Of a DNA stretch of 64,000 nt, positions 50,569 through 60,075 are shown in pieces (the first letter of the stretch is position 1; the number at the start of each line of letters is the position of its first letter). The DNA is from Paenibacillus sp. YYML68 (GTDB taxonomy: Bacteria > Bacillota > Bacilli > Paenibacillales > NBRC-103111), in NCBI RefSeq assembly GCF_027923405.1, contig NZ_BQYI01000001.1, positions 2,334,501-2,398,500 on the forward strand. Reading direction: 5' to 3'. The position numbers and the translations under genes are program-made. The notes under the pieces are model-generated. The model was not told the origin of the DNA. It saw nothing but the letters and a program-made list of their open reading frames with translations, and did not search any database.

Positions 50569-51249
50569 TTGGAGAAGTTTAACATCGCTATCGACGGTCC
50601 GGCCGGCGCAGGGAAGAGCACCATCGCAAGATTGGTTGCCAGCGCGCTTGGCTTCGTATATATTGATACCGGAGCCATGTACCGAGCCGTAACCTGGAAG
50701 ATTATGGACAAGGGCCTTCAGCCTGATCAAACGGGGGACATGATCGCGCTCACGAAGCAGATGGATATTCAGCTCACCCCGGGAGAAGCAGGTCAGAACG
50801 TTTTTGTCGATGGTTATGATGTGACGGGCTTGATCCGTACCGCAGAAGTAACCGGATACGTATCGTTCGTATCGTCGATCGCCGAAATTCGGCAGGTGCT
50901 GACCCGGAAGCAGAAAGAGATGGCCGCGAGCATGGGCGTCGTGATGGACGGCCGCGATATTGGAAGCCATGTGCTGCCAGACGCGGAGGTTAAGGTGTTC
51001 TTGACCGCAAGCGTGCTGGTTAGGGCAGAGCGGCGTCTGAAGGAAATCGAGCATACGCAGCCCGGCATTACGCTGGAGCAGCTGATGCACGATATCGCTA
51101 CACGTGACCGGATGGACGAGCAGCGAGATGCATCGCCGCTGGTTCAGGCTCCTGATGCCATACTGGTGGATACGACCAGCATGACGATTCCAGAGGTCGT
51201 TGATCGTATTCTGGAGCTGTGCGCAAGTCGCGTCGGTGGAGGGAAGTAG
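50569..51249 (+). CDS. cmk: Cytidylate kinase
   Basis: Phosphorylates CMP and dCMP with ATP. The P-loop GPAGAGKST, YIDTGAMYRA, the substrate-binding DGRDIGSHVLPDA and the LID region RDRMDEQRDASP are present. 226 residues, normal. TTG start with GGAGG (50557-50561) 7 nt upstream, giving MEKFNIAIDGPAG. plsC begins directly after its stop. Confidence 0.95.
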   Translation: MEKFNIAIDGPAGAGKSTIARLVASALGFVYIDTGAMYRAVTWKIMDKGLQPDQTGDMIALTKQMDIQLTPGEAGQNVFVDGYDVTGLIRTAEVTGYVSFVSSIAEIRQVLTRKQKEMAASMGVVMDGRDIGSHVLPDAEVKVFLTASVLVRAERRLKEIEHTQPGITLEQLMHDIATRDRMDEQRDASPLVQAPDAILVDTTSMTIPEVVDRILELCASRVGGGK

Positions 51250-51831
51250 ATGCTTTATATTTTTTTTCGCACCCTATTTCGGATGATGTTCGCTGTTCTA
51301 TTTCGTCTTAAGACGGAAGGCGAGGAGAACATTCCGCGCGAAGGACCTGTTGTCCTGTGTGCGAATCATACGAGCAACTGGGATCCTCCAGTTCTTGGTT
51401 CCATGCTTGATCGCAAGGTGCACTACATGGCCAAGGCGGAGCTCTTCGAGCTGCCGGTGCTGAAGCAGGTGCTGCCCCGTATCGGAGCTTTCCCCGTGAA
51501 GCGAGGCGGTGTCAGCAAGGAGTCGATTCGTCTGTCTATCCAGCTGCTTAAGGATGGCAACATGATCGGCGTCTTCCCGGAAGGGACGCGAAGTAACGCA
51601 GGCGGTATGGGCAAGAAGGGAGCGGCAAGTCTGGCGTTGAAGTCAGGGGCTACCGTTATTCCGGCCGCAATCGTAGGTAATTATTCATTATTTCGTCCTA
51701 TGAAGGTCATCTATGGTCGCCCAATCGATCTGAGCGAGTATGCAGATGCCGGCTCCGAAGGCTTGGAGCAAGCAACGGACTTGATCATGAGCACGATTCG
51801 CTCGATGGTCCGTGAGCACGAATCGAAATAA
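51250..51831 (+). CDS. plsC: 1-acyl-sn-glycerol-3-phosphate acyltransferase
   Basis: Transfers the second acyl chain to lysophosphatidic acid at the membrane. Motif I NHTSNWDPP (NHX4D) and motif III FPEGTRS are intact, with KRGG between them. An N-terminal hydrophobic helix (FFRTLFRMMFAVLF) anchors the protein. 193 residues. The ATG abuts the cmk stop, so the genes are coupled, as in many spore formers. Confidence 0.93.
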   Translation: MLYIFFRTLFRMMFAVLFRLKTEGEENIPREGPVVLCANHTSNWDPPVLGSMLDRKVHYMAKAELFELPVLKQVLPRIGAFPVKRGGVSKESIRLSIQLLKDGNMIGVFPEGTRSNAGGMGKKGAASLALKSGATVIPAAIVGNYSLFRPMKVIYGRPIDLSEYADAGSEGLEQATDLIMSTIRSMVREHESK

Positions 51832-51925
51832 GATTTGGTGGCATACTGAAGAAAACGGGGAATGAAGTAATTTATTCAAATAAACCATATATGTCGTAAA
51901 GGTTGCTAAGGAGGCTATTTGAACT

Positions 51926-53185
51926 ATGTCTGATGAAATCAAAGTAGAACAAAACGAGCAAGAGGTACAAGCTGTAGAAGCAGCAGAGGTGTCGCAGGAA
52001 GAGTCGATGGCGAATGTTACGTTCCTCAAAAAGGGCGATATCGTCACTGGCAAAGTCATCAAGGTTGATGCTGATCAAGTCGTTGTTGACGTAGGCTACA
52101 AGTACGATGGCGTTGTGCCGGTTCGCGAGCTGTCGTCGGTTAACCTCGACAATGCTGCAGAGGTTGTAGAGGCTGGTCAGGAAATCGAGCTGAAGGTCAT
52201 GAACATCAATGATCATAAAGAGACGCTCGTACTGTCCAAGCGCGCAATCGAGGGCGAGAAGGCATGGGATAAGCTGGCTGCTGACATGGAGAACAAGACT
52301 GTTCTCGAAGCGAAGGTTGCTGAAGTTGTAAAGGGCGGTCTTGTCGTGGATGTAGGTCTTCGCGGCTTCGTTCCAGCTTCGATGGTAGAGCGCAACTTCG
52401 TAGAAGATTTCAGCGACTACAAGGGTCGTACACTTCGTCTGCGCGTGAAGGAAATGGATCGCGAGAAGAACAAGGTCATCCTGTCCCAGAAGGACGTGCT
52501 TGACGAAGAGTTCGAGTCGAAGAAGAAGGACATCTTGAACCAGATCTCCGTTGGTCAGCAGCTCGACGGTACGGTTCAGCGTCTGACTCAATTCGGCGCA
52601 TTCGTTGATATCGGGGGCGTGGACGGTCTCGTGCACATCTCCGAGATGGCATGGCACCACGTTGAAGCTCCTTCCGAGGTTGTGAAGGAAGGCGATGCAG
52701 TGAAGGTGCAGGTTCTGAAGGTTGATCCGGAGAACGAGCGCATTTCGCTGTCGATCAAGGCAACTCAGCCAGGTCCTTGGCAGCAGGTTGCTAGCCGCAT
52801 CAACATCGGTGATATCGTAACGGGTACGGTTAAGCGTCTTGTGCAATTCGGCGCCTTCGTAGAAGTTGCGCCTGGTGTGGAAGGTCTTGTACACATCTCG
52901 CAAATTTCCCACCGTCACATCGGAACACCTGGCGAAGTATTGAAGGAAGGCCAGGAGGTACAAGTGAAGGTGCTTGATATGAATCCGGACGAGAAGCGCG
53001 TTTCCTTGAGCATCAAGGAAACGGAAGAAGCTCCAGCTCGTGAGGCGAAGCCAGAGCGCGCTGAGCGTGAGCCGCGTGAGCGTGCACCTCGCCGTGAGAA
53101 GGAATCCGTCTCCCATGAGGAGATGTCTGGCCTGAACTTGACACTGGGCGAGCGCTTCGGCGACAAGCTTAGCAAATTCAAGTAA
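51926..53185 (+). CDS. ypfD: S1 RNA-binding domain protein (YpfD, ribosomal protein S1 homolog)
   Basis: Firmicutes S1-like protein with four S1 domains, at about residues 30-100, 117-183, 203-272 and 289-358. Typical features are GDIVTGKVIKVDADQVVVDVG, LVHISEMAWHH and LVHISQISHRH. An acidic N-terminus and a charged low-complexity region (about 365-395) follow or precede. It probably aids translation of structured mRNAs, less central than Gram-negative S1. 419 residues. AAGGAGG precedes the ATG. Confidence 0.92.
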   Translation: MSDEIKVEQNEQEVQAVEAAEVSQEESMANVTFLKKGDIVTGKVIKVDADQVVVDVGYKYDGVVPVRELSSVNLDNAAEVVEAGQEIELKVMNINDHKETLVLSKRAIEGEKAWDKLAADMENKTVLEAKVAEVVKGGLVVDVGLRGFVPASMVERNFVEDFSDYKGRTLRLRVKEMDREKNKVILSQKDVLDEEFESKKKDILNQISVGQQLDGTVQRLTQFGAFVDIGGVDGLVHISEMAWHHVEAPSEVVKEGDAVKVQVLKVDPENERISLSIKATQPGPWQQVASRINIGDIVTGTVKRLVQFGAFVEVAPGVEGLVHISQISHRHIGTPGEVLKEGQEVQVKVLDMNPDEKRVSLSIKETEEAPAREAKPERAEREPRERAPRREKESVSHEEMSGLNLTLGERFGDKLSKFK

Positions 53186-53215
53186 GCATATCGCGAGCGA
53201 AAAGAGGGATTCAGG

Positions 53216-54313
53216 GTGCGCATACCAAGGAAGCTGGAGCATGTTCACCATGCTCTGCAGCTTGGACAGAGCGGGCTTCACGGCCTTGACGATGTTAAGC
53301 TGATCCATAACTGCCTCCCGGGAGTCTCTACGGAATATATCGCACTGCCTACGACAATCGGCGAACTCTCCTTGAGTTCGCCGATTGTTATTAATGCGAT
53401 GACCGGAGGGGCTCACGAGACGGAGGAGATCAATAGAGAGCTCGCTATAGCGGCCAGGGAAACAGGACTTGCCATGGCAGTTGGCTCGCAAATGTCTGCG
53501 ATTAAAAATCCGGAGGTCGCGTCGAGCTACCAGATTGTACGTCGTGTGAATCCAGATGGAATCGTATTCGGCAACCTCGGCAGCGAAGCAACGGTCGAGC
53601 AGGCAGAGCGGGCTGTACATATGCTGCAGGCCGACGGTCTGCAAATTCATCTTAACGTCATGCAGGAGCTCATTATGCCGGAGGGGGATCGCTCCTTCAC
53701 GGGCATGCTGGAACGAATTCAGCACATCGTCCGTGCGATTGGTGTGCCTGTCATGGTGAAGGAGGTCGGCTTCGGCATCGCTCGCGAGCATGCGGAGGCG
53801 CTCATTCAGGCAGGAGTAACGATGCTCGATGTCGGCGGCTCAGGCGGGACGAACTTCGCCCGCATTGAGAATGCCAGACGGGAGCAAGCGCTGGACTGGT
53901 TGAATAATTGGGGCTGCACCACGAGTGTAGCGCTGCTGGAGGTGCTGGAGGCGAAGCGGCGGCTGCAAGCGGAGGCGAAGGGACTGTCCGTCATCGCCAC
54001 TGGCGGAATGGCGACAGCACTTGATGCTTGCCGGGCACTCGTCGTTGGTGCTTCAGCGGTCGGTATGGCCGGTGCCTTGCTGAAGGTACAGCGGACAGAA
54101 GGCACAGAGGCGCTGATCTCTCACATCGGGCGGCTTCATTCCGAGCTCAAGCTGCTCATGACTGCGCTCGGCGCTGCAACGATTGACGAGCTGCACCAGG
54201 TGCCGATTGTTATCACGGGTGAGACAGCCGAATGGTGTGTTGCGCGCGGAATCGACCATCATACATACGCTAGGCGTCAAGGCTACTCGAGGCGTCCAGC
54301 AGCGACGATCTAA
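53216..54313 (+). CDS. fni: Isopentenyl-diphosphate delta-isomerase, type 2
   Basis: FMN- and NADPH-dependent isomerase of IPP and DMAPP. The TIM-barrel protein shows INAMTGGAHET, MAVGSQMSAIKNP, NLGSEATVEQA, HLNVMQELIMPEGDR, KEVGFGIA, DVGGSGGTNFARIEN and ATGGMATALDACRALVVGA, the complete family set. 365 residues, with a C-terminal extension of about 20. GTG start with GAGGGA upstream. Its presence implies the type 2 enzyme serves the isoprenoid pool here. Confidence 0.94.
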   Translation: MRIPRKLEHVHHALQLGQSGLHGLDDVKLIHNCLPGVSTEYIALPTTIGELSLSSPIVINAMTGGAHETEEINRELAIAARETGLAMAVGSQMSAIKNPEVASSYQIVRRVNPDGIVFGNLGSEATVEQAERAVHMLQADGLQIHLNVMQELIMPEGDRSFTGMLERIQHIVRAIGVPVMVKEVGFGIAREHAEALIQAGVTMLDVGGSGGTNFARIENARREQALDWLNNWGCTTSVALLEVLEAKRRLQAEAKGLSVIATGGMATALDACRALVVGASAVGMAGALLKVQRTEGTEALISHIGRLHSELKLLMTALGAATIDELHQVPIVITGETAEWCVARGIDHHTYARRQGYSRRPAATI

Positions 54314-54398
54314 CGTATTGACTAAAACCGAATATGACCAGCCATACTATAGAAAAAAGAGAGGCCAAAACGTCTTTTTCTATGGGTGAGTGCTAAAT

Positions 54399-55025
54399 AT
54401 GAATGCAGGCTATTTGTCGCTATTGCTCGTTGTCGTAGCTCTCATATTGGTACTAAGCGGCTGGAAGGACATCCTATTAAGAGGTATGACTCCTACGAGT
54501 CTACTTCTTTTTTTTGTTCTCTGGATCGTGCTGCTGCCGCTTAGCTTCGAATGGCAGTCGATTCAGTTCTCAGGCTCCGCGATCTTGTGGATCGGGATAT
54601 TGTCTTATGTTTTCGTGAGCATGAGAGGGAGCCTGTTACGCTTTCATCTGATCTCGGTGTCGCTGCTGCTATCGTCGGTGTACTTTTTCTTGAAGGAAAC
54701 GATTCACTTGATGCCTACGATCATGATATGGAACGCTACGTTCACGACAGCGTTAATGGTTGGTGTGCTGGCAGCAGGACTGCTGCGGCAACCGGGATTA
54801 CAGATTGCTGCGATTACAGCAGCGCTGCTCCTCGGTGAGAGCATGTCCCTATACGCGCATCGGGATACCGCAATTGTAGTCATCGGACACGCTGGCGCTC
54901 AGGACCTATGGTGGCTGTCGATATTCACAGCTAGAGCGGTGTCACTGCTGCTGGAGGCTATGGGGAATGCTGTTCGAGGTATGGCGAAGCGTGTGGCAGA
55001 CCGATTGCGGATCCGGAAGCCGTAA
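54399..55025 (+). CDS. Multi-pass membrane protein (YphA-like position)
   Basis: 208 residues with about six helices (for example LSLLLVVVALILVLSGW, TSLLLFFVLWIVLLPL, AILWIGILSYVFVSM, LMVGVLAAGLL) and a basic C-terminal tail. In Bacillus yphA stands between ypfD and the YIEGIA gene; sequence alone does not prove homology. ATG 54399 follows GGGTGAG. An AT-rich hairpin (54349-54383) just before this site could limit its translation. Function unknown. Confidence 0.7.
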   Translation: MNAGYLSLLLVVVALILVLSGWKDILLRGMTPTSLLLFFVLWIVLLPLSFEWQSIQFSGSAILWIGILSYVFVSMRGSLLRFHLISVSLLLSSVYFFLKETIHLMPTIMIWNATFTTALMVGVLAAGLLRQPGLQIAAITAALLLGESMSLYAHRDTAIVVIGHAGAQDLWWLSIFTARAVSLLLEAMGNAVRGMAKRVADRLRIRKP

Positions 55026-55081
55026 TGCGTCGTTGTGACTTCAGGAATCATCAAGGAATCACACTCAAGGAGGGCTCGTGC

Positions 55082-56002
55082 ATGTGGGCGTGGTTAATGG
55101 AGCAGAAGGTTACGGTTGGCATTATTATAGGTGTGCTATTCGGCGTAATCGCTCGCTTGTCAATGCTGCGCACCGATTACAGGCAATACCCGACGTACCC
55201 TCATGGGAAAATTATACATCTTTCTCTAGGCGTCATTGCAGCCGGATTAGGTGCCGTCGCGGTTCCATCGCTCATAGATAAAAACTACACGGCGATTACG
55301 TTCCTCGCGCTGGCGGCCCAGCAATTTCGGGATGTTCGCAATATGGAGCGAAACACATTGTCGAAGATCGATGAGGTCGAGCTCGTACCAAGAGGCGGTA
55401 CTTATATTGAAGGGATTGCTATGGTATTCGAGGGGCGCAACTATCTCGTTATATTCAATGCGTTCGTAACCGCCTTCTTCAGCATCGTCTTCGCTTGGTA
55501 TTGGGGGATCGCGGCAGGTGTGGCTGTGTTGCTCATCACCAATAGGTTGAAGTCGGGCAAAAGCATTGCGCATATCGCCGATGTGTCGATCGGTAAGCTG
55601 CGCTTCGATGGTCCAAATCTCTATGTGAACAACATCTACATCATGAATGTCGGATTGAACGACTCTCGCAAGGCGATGGAGGAGCGAGCGCTCGGCCTCG
55701 TGTTCACCCCGAAAAACATTAATGCGCGTATTACGCTCGCTAACCCGGGACAGCGACAGGCGATATTGCATGACATCTCCACGATTCTCGGTGTCTATCG
55801 GGATGAAGGCGAACCGTCACTCGTGCCGCTCGCCAAGCTCGACATGAATGATGGTCGACTGGCGGTGCTGGTGCTGCCGCAGGATCGCAGTCCGGACAAG
55901 GCGCTGCAAGCCGCGCTGCGAGCTCCGATCTTGGAGAGCGCCGTTCGGATGCCGAGCGAGGCTGCTGCGGTCCAGTCATCCGATGGAAAGGCAGGTGCAT
56001 AA
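55082..56002 (+). CDS. YIEGIA-domain membrane protein (SeaA/YphB type)
   Basis: Sporulation-associated membrane protein family; the eponymous motif is visible as GGTYIEGIAMVFEGRNYL. Helices include VTVGIIIGVLFGVIARL and IIHLSLGVIAAGLGAVAVP at the N-terminus and AFVTAFFSIVFAWYWGIAAGVA in the middle. The C-terminal 140 residues are soluble. 306 residues. ATG 55082 follows GGAGGG at 8 nt. The next small gene is its expected partner. Confidence 0.87.
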   Translation: MWAWLMEQKVTVGIIIGVLFGVIARLSMLRTDYRQYPTYPHGKIIHLSLGVIAAGLGAVAVPSLIDKNYTAITFLALAAQQFRDVRNMERNTLSKIDEVELVPRGGTYIEGIAMVFEGRNYLVIFNAFVTAFFSIVFAWYWGIAAGVAVLLITNRLKSGKSIAHIADVSIGKLRFDGPNLYVNNIYIMNVGLNDSRKAMEERALGLVFTPKNINARITLANPGQRQAILHDISTILGVYRDEGEPSLVPLAKLDMNDGRLAVLVLPQDRSPDKALQAALRAPILESAVRMPSEAAAVQSSDGKAGA

Positions 56003-56007
56003 GTATA

Positions 56008-56184
56008 ATGGGTAAAATAGCGGCAATCGTGACGAAGCACAAGGAATGCGTCGCTGGTGGAGCGCCGATCTTTGTAGTAGAAGGGGACAAGGAGCTGCAG
56101 GACGTCTCGTTCCGTCTTGAGAAAATGCTGGATGCAGCTGCTCACGATCTGGAGAATGGCACGATGCTTCTGGTGAAGCATTAG
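56008..56184 (+). CDS. Small partner of the YIEGIA protein (capping complex subunit family)
   Basis: 58 residues starting MGKIAAIVTKHKECVAGGAP and ending MLLVKH. It starts 5 nt after the YIEGIA gene, and such short proteins are annotated as capping-complex subunits for YIEGIA in related genomes. A weak ribosome site suggests coupling to the upstream gene. It is too short to be found by a 60-codon cut-off. Confidence 0.78.
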   Translation: MGKIAAIVTKHKECVAGGAPIFVVEGDKELQDVSFRLEKMLDAAAHDLENGTMLLVKH

Positions 56185-56204
56185 TGTGCTTGCGAGTCTC
56201 TTGT

Positions 56205-56233
56205 TTTACTTGCACCCCATATTTTGTTATAAT
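56205..56233 (+). promoter_or_regulatory. Promoter of der-plsY-gpsA
   Basis: TTTACT (56205-56210), a 17-bp spacer and TATAAT (56228-56233), about 84 nt before der. Confidence 0.6.
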
Positions 56234-56316
56234 AGCAAAGCCTATGGCCTATTTCGGCCGTAACTATACATCATGGCAACGGAGCTTGTGTCGTTAAACG
56301 AAGGGACTGAAGCAAC

Positions 56317-57639
56317 ATGGCAAGACCAATCATTGCAATCGTCGGTCGACCGAATGTCGGGAAGTCGACGATTTTTAACCGAATTATCGGTGATAAGCTG
56401 GCGATTGTCGAGGATAAGCCGGGCGTAACCCGGGATCGTCTGTACGGTCGGGGCGAATGGCTGGACCAAGAGTTCAGCATTATTGATACGGGCGGTATCG
56501 AGATCGAGGGTGAGGATGAGATCATGCGTTCGGTGCGGATGCAGGCCGAGCTCGCGATCGAGGAAGCCGACGTCATCGTGTTCATGGTCGATGCGAAGGC
56601 GGGCATTACACCTGCGGACAGTGAGGTCGCTCAGATGCTGTTCCGTGCGAAGAAGCCGGTCATCATCGCAGCGAATAAGGTTGACAATCTGCAGCGCTTC
56701 GACGATGTGTACGAATTCTACAGCCTCGGCTTCGAGGAAGTAGTCGGCATATCCGGCTCACACGGAACCGGAATCGGTGACCTTCTCGAGAAGGTCGTGG
56801 AGCATTTCCCCGATACGCAGGATGAAGAGTATGACGAAGATGTGATCAAGGTAGCGCTAATCGGCAGACCTAACGTAGGGAAGTCGTCGCTCGTCAATGC
56901 GATTCTCGGTGAGGAGCGCGTCATCGTCAGCGACATCGCTGGCACGACTCGCGATGCGATTGATACGCCGTTCGAGAAGGACGGACAGCGCTACGTCATC
57001 ATCGACACGGCCGGTATGCGCAAGCGCGGCAAGGTGTATGAGAACACCGAGAAGTACAGTGTCATGCGTGCGATGAAGGCGATTGAGCGCGCCGATGTCG
57101 TACTCGTCGTCATTAACGGCGAAGAAGGTATCATCGAGCAGGATAAGCATATCGCAGGCTACGCGCATGAGGCAGGGAAGGCAGCCATCTTCGTCGTCAA
57201 CAAGTGGGATGTCGTGGAGAAGGACGAGAAGACGATGCACCAGTTCTCACAGAAGATTCGCGACCACTTCTTGTTCATGACGTATGCGCCGATCGTCTAC
57301 TTGTCCGCGAAGACGAAGCAGAAGATGCATAAGCTGCTTCCTGTCGTCCAGCAAGTCGCCGAGCAGCATTCGCTGCGCATCTCGACGAACGTGCTCAACG
57401 ACTGTATCTCGGATGCGGTTGCCATTAACCCGCCTCCGACGGATAAGGGACGTCGACTGCGTATCAACTATGCGACACAGGTGGGCGTGAAGCCTCCGAC
57501 GATCATCTTGTTCGTGAACGATCCAGAGCTGATGCATTTCTCGTATGAACGTTATTTAGAGAATAAGATCCGCGCTGCGTTCGGGTTTGAGGGAACACCG
57601 CTTCGCCTCTTCACCCGCCGTAAGTCGGAGGACAGCTGA
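56317..57639 (+). CDS. der: GTPase Der (EngA)
   Basis: Essential double-GTPase for 50S ribosome assembly. Two tandem G domains each start with GRPNVGKS (about residues 9-16 and 182-189), with DTGG and DTAG G3 motifs and NKVD and NKWD G4 motifs. The C-terminal KH-like domain ends [18 protein letters not shown]. 440 residues, normal. GAAGGGA precedes the ATG. Confidence 0.97.
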   Translation: MARPIIAIVGRPNVGKSTIFNRIIGDKLAIVEDKPGVTRDRLYGRGEWLDQEFSIIDTGGIEIEGEDEIMRSVRMQAELAIEEADVIVFMVDAKAGITPADSEVAQMLFRAKKPVIIAANKVDNLQRFDDVYEFYSLGFEEVVGISGSHGTGIGDLLEKVVEHFPDTQDEEYDEDVIKVALIGRPNVGKSSLVNAILGEERVIVSDIAGTTRDAIDTPFEKDGQRYVIIDTAGMRKRGKVYENTEKYSVMRAMKAIERADVVLVVINGEEGIIEQDKHIAGYAHEAGKAAIFVVNKWDVVEKDEKTMHQFSQKIRDHFLFMTYAPIVYLSAKTKQKMHKLLPVVQQVAEQHSLRISTNVLNDCISDAVAINPPPTDKGRRLRINYATQVGVKPPTIILFVNDPELMHFSYERYLENKIRAAFGFEGTPLRLFTRRKSEDS

Positions 57640-57656
57640 TTCTAGGGGTGGCGCTT

Positions 57657-58256
57657 GTGTGGGCATGGAGCTCTTTATTAATCGGATATTTGCTCGGCTC
57701 GATTAGCTTCAGCTACTTGGCCGGGAAGCTGCTTAAGGGCATTGACATTCGACAGCACGGCAGCGGCAATGCAGGGGCGACCAATACGCTGCGCGTTCTT
57801 GGCAAGGGGCCGGGTATTACGGTTCTAATGCTTGACGTTGTCAAAGGTATTGTCGCAGTCTGGGTCGGTACTTGGATGAGCGGAGGAGATCCGCTTATTC
57901 AAGTGCTGGCAGGAGTAAGCGTTATCGTCGGTCATAACTGGCCGGTCTTCTTCGGCTTCCGCGGCGGGAAGGGCATCGCTACTACGATTGGTGTTATGGC
58001 GACGCTCGCCTTCTTCCCTGCGTTGTATGCAGGCATTATCGCGATCGGCTCCATCGTGCTGACACGCTATGTTTCGCTCGGCTCCCTCTTGTTCACAGCA
58101 CTATTACCGTTATTCATATGGCTGATGGGAGTTCCGTACGAAATATTGCTGCTTAGTCTGGTGCTGTTCGTCTTCGCCTGGTTCCGTCACCGCAGCAACA
58201 TCGTCAAGCTGCTTAAGGGTCAGGAGAACAAGCTCGGCTCGAAAAAATCATCCTAG
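57657..58256 (+). CDS. plsY: Acyl-phosphate:glycerol-3-phosphate acyltransferase PlsY
   Basis: Membrane enzyme making lysophosphatidic acid from acyl-phosphate. The three cytoplasmic motifs are visible: GSGNAGATNTLR, GHNWPVFFGFRGGKGIATT and FAWFRHRSN. About five helices. GTG 57657 has AGGGGTGG 7 nt upstream; GTG 57648 is the alternative. About 199 residues. It works with PlsC encoded at 51.25 kb. Confidence 0.93.
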   Translation: MWAWSSLLIGYLLGSISFSYLAGKLLKGIDIRQHGSGNAGATNTLRVLGKGPGITVLMLDVVKGIVAVWVGTWMSGGDPLIQVLAGVSVIVGHNWPVFFGFRGGKGIATTIGVMATLAFFPALYAGIIAIGSIVLTRYVSLGSLLFTALLPLFIWLMGVPYEILLLSLVLFVFAWFRHRSNIVKLLKGQENKLGSKKSS

Positions 58257-58297
58257 CATCAAGAGCGATAGTTCAAACGCGGAGGTGACTGTTCGAT

Positions 58298-59347
58298 ATG
58301 TCGAAGCCGATAAAAACGGCCGTACTCGTGGCAGGCAGCTGGGGGACGGCGATCGCATCTGTCCTTGCGGATAATGGAAGACAAGTGTTGCTCTGGTCCC
58401 GCAACCAAGAGCAGGTCAATGAAATTAACCAATTGCATCGCAATCATCGTTTCCTGAAGGATGCAGCTCTATCGCCGCATATTCAAGCCACGACGGATAT
58501 GGGTGAGGCGGTAACGGATGCTGACGTCGTCATCGTCGTCGCGCCGTCATCGGCGATGCGCGCGATCGCACAGCAGCTTCGGCCGCTTCTGTCGGAGCGC
58601 TCGCTCCTCGTCCATGCGACGAAGGGCTTCGAGTCAGGGACGTTGAAGCGTATGAGCGAGGTGCTAGCCGACGAGCTGCCGCAATATGATCCGAGCCGGA
58701 TCGTTGTGCTGTCCGGACCGAGTCACGCGGAGGAGGTTATCCAGCGCTGTCCGACGACGGTCGTCGTGGCCGCACAGGATAAATCAGCGGCCGAGGCGGC
58801 GCAGGATGCACTGATCAGCCCGTACTTCCGTGTGTATACGAATCCGGATGTGGTCGGTGTCGAGGTCGGTGGCGCTCTGAAGAACATCATTGCGTTAGGG
58901 GCCGGCTTGTCAGACGGGCTCGGCTTCGGCGATAACGCCAAGGCGGCGCTGCTGACGCGCGGGCTCGCCGAGATCGCGCGACTTGGCACTGGCATGGGCG
59001 GACACCCACTGACGTTCGCGGGTCTTGCTGGCGTCGGCGATCTGGTCGTCACCTGCACGAGCAAGCATAGCCGCAACTGGCGAGCAGGGTCGATGCTGGC
59101 GCAGGGGCTCAGCCTTGATGAGATGCTGAAGCAGATGGGCATGGTCGTAGAGGGAGTCAAGACGACTCAGGCTGCCTATCAGCTGTCCGCGCAGCTCGGC
59201 ATTACGATGCCGATTACGTCGGAGCTGCATCATGTGCTGTTCGATGGGAAGTCGCCCCGTGCTGCTGTAGAGGCGCTGATGGGCCGCGGACGCACGCATG
59301 AGCTGGAGGACGCAGTGGACGCTTCCCAATCGACTTGGTTCGGTTAA
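58298..59347 (+). CDS. gpsA: NAD(P)-dependent glycerol-3-phosphate dehydrogenase
   Basis: Makes glycerol 3-phosphate from dihydroxyacetone phosphate for phospholipids. Family segments include the catalytic-region VEVGGALKNIIALGAG, FGDNAKAALLTRGLAEI, TFAGLAGVGDLVVTC and S.NW. The Rossmann loop is VLVAGSWGTA: Val11 replaces the first Gly of the usual GAGSWGTA, which is unexpected at a nucleotide-binding glycine. 349 residues. GGAGGTGA precedes the ATG. Confidence 0.93.
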   Translation: MSKPIKTAVLVAGSWGTAIASVLADNGRQVLLWSRNQEQVNEINQLHRNHRFLKDAALSPHIQATTDMGEAVTDADVVIVVAPSSAMRAIAQQLRPLLSERSLLVHATKGFESGTLKRMSEVLADELPQYDPSRIVVLSGPSHAEEVIQRCPTTVVVAAQDKSAAEAAQDALISPYFRVYTNPDVVGVEVGGALKNIIALGAGLSDGLGFGDNAKAALLTRGLAEIARLGTGMGGHPLTFAGLAGVGDLVVTCTSKHSRNWRAGSMLAQGLSLDEMLKQMGMVVEGVKTTQAAYQLSAQLGITMPITSELHHVLFDGKSPRAAVEALMGRGRTHELEDAVDASQSTWFG

Positions 59348-59462
59348 TATAACCGGACTGGGACGTTCGCCCTCACCGATGAACAACAACGTACATATAA
59401 TACCTCAGACTTGACTTAGCGCTTCCTCGCTAAGGCTACTTCAGTTCTGGGGAGGTACGACG

Positions 59463-59741
59463 ATGGCGAATAAAAATATGGGCAAAGACGTATTGAGCAT
59501 CGTGAAGAAGAAGACGGGTAAGAGCGTATCCGAGAAAGATATTCAGAAGCTCGCAAGCGGCGTCAAGCCAAGCACGGTGCAGAGCGAGGCGCAGCTGCGC
59601 CAGCTCATTAAGCAGGTTGCTTCGCTCGTGAACGTTCCAGTGTCCGAGCAGACGATGAATGAGCTTATTCAAGCAATTAAGAGCAGCAAGATGAGCCCGA
59701 ACAACATGGAGCAAATGATGAAGATGCTTACGAAAAAGTAA
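59463..59741 (+). CDS. spoVIF: Stage VI sporulation protein F
   Basis: 92-residue, helix-rich, basic protein (MANKNMGKDVLSIVKKKTGK … NNMEQMMKMLTKK) lying after gpsA, where Paenibacillus genomes carry a SpoVIF-family gene. SpoVIF aids late coat assembly in Bacillus. Identification rests on order and on composition; I recall the family but cannot align it. GGGGAGG lies before the ATG. Confidence 0.75.
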   Translation: MANKNMGKDVLSIVKKKTGKSVSEKDIQKLASGVKPSTVQSEAQLRQLIKQVASLVNVPVSEQTMNELIQAIKSSKMSPNNMEQMMKMLTKK

Positions 59742-59877
59742 CAGTTTAGTGGCATAAGCGTCCGAATGCGGCGCTTGTGCTTTTTTTATGCTATCATAGT
59801 AGACAATTATGTCGCTGGTGCGGCACCTGTCCTATCCAGGATCACAGTAACGTTCGTATGGAGGTTGAGCTGTTCTT

Positions 59878-60057
59878 ATGTCACCGTTAGACAAAATGTG
59901 GGCGTCGTTTATCGCGATCGGACTTATGGTTTTTGCATCGTTCCTCATTACGTTTGCTCGTACCCGGACCAAAGGCGTCTTGCGCGTAATCTTGTCTATT
60001 ATCGCGTTCTTTATGTTCGTGCCAATACTCATTTACATGATGGTGTCCATGCTGTAA
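59878..60057 (+). CDS. DUF2768-like small membrane protein
   Basis: 59 residues: MSPLDKMWASFIAIGLMVFA, then a short basic loop (RTRTKG) and a second helix (IIAFFMFVPILIYMMVSML). The N-terminal MDPL-type MWASF pattern and the position fit DUF2768. GGAGG lies about 13 nt before the ATG. Missed by cut-offs of 60 codons. Confidence 0.78.
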   Translation: MSPLDKMWASFIAIGLMVFASFLITFARTRTKGVLRVILSIIAFFMFVPILIYMMVSML

Positions 60058-60075
60058 GGAGGGCTTGCGTACAAG

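Noticed and set aside
51872-53791. 639-codon minus-strand frame opposite ypfD and fni
   Set aside because: Spans two real genes and an intergenic region in antisense; His/Leu/Arg-rich shadow sequence without a domain.
54349-54383. Hairpin ATAGAAAAA/TTTTTCTAT considered as the fni terminator
   Set aside because: The stem is AT-only with no following U-run; it overlaps the region just before the next ribosome site, so it is more likely a weak translational element or chance.
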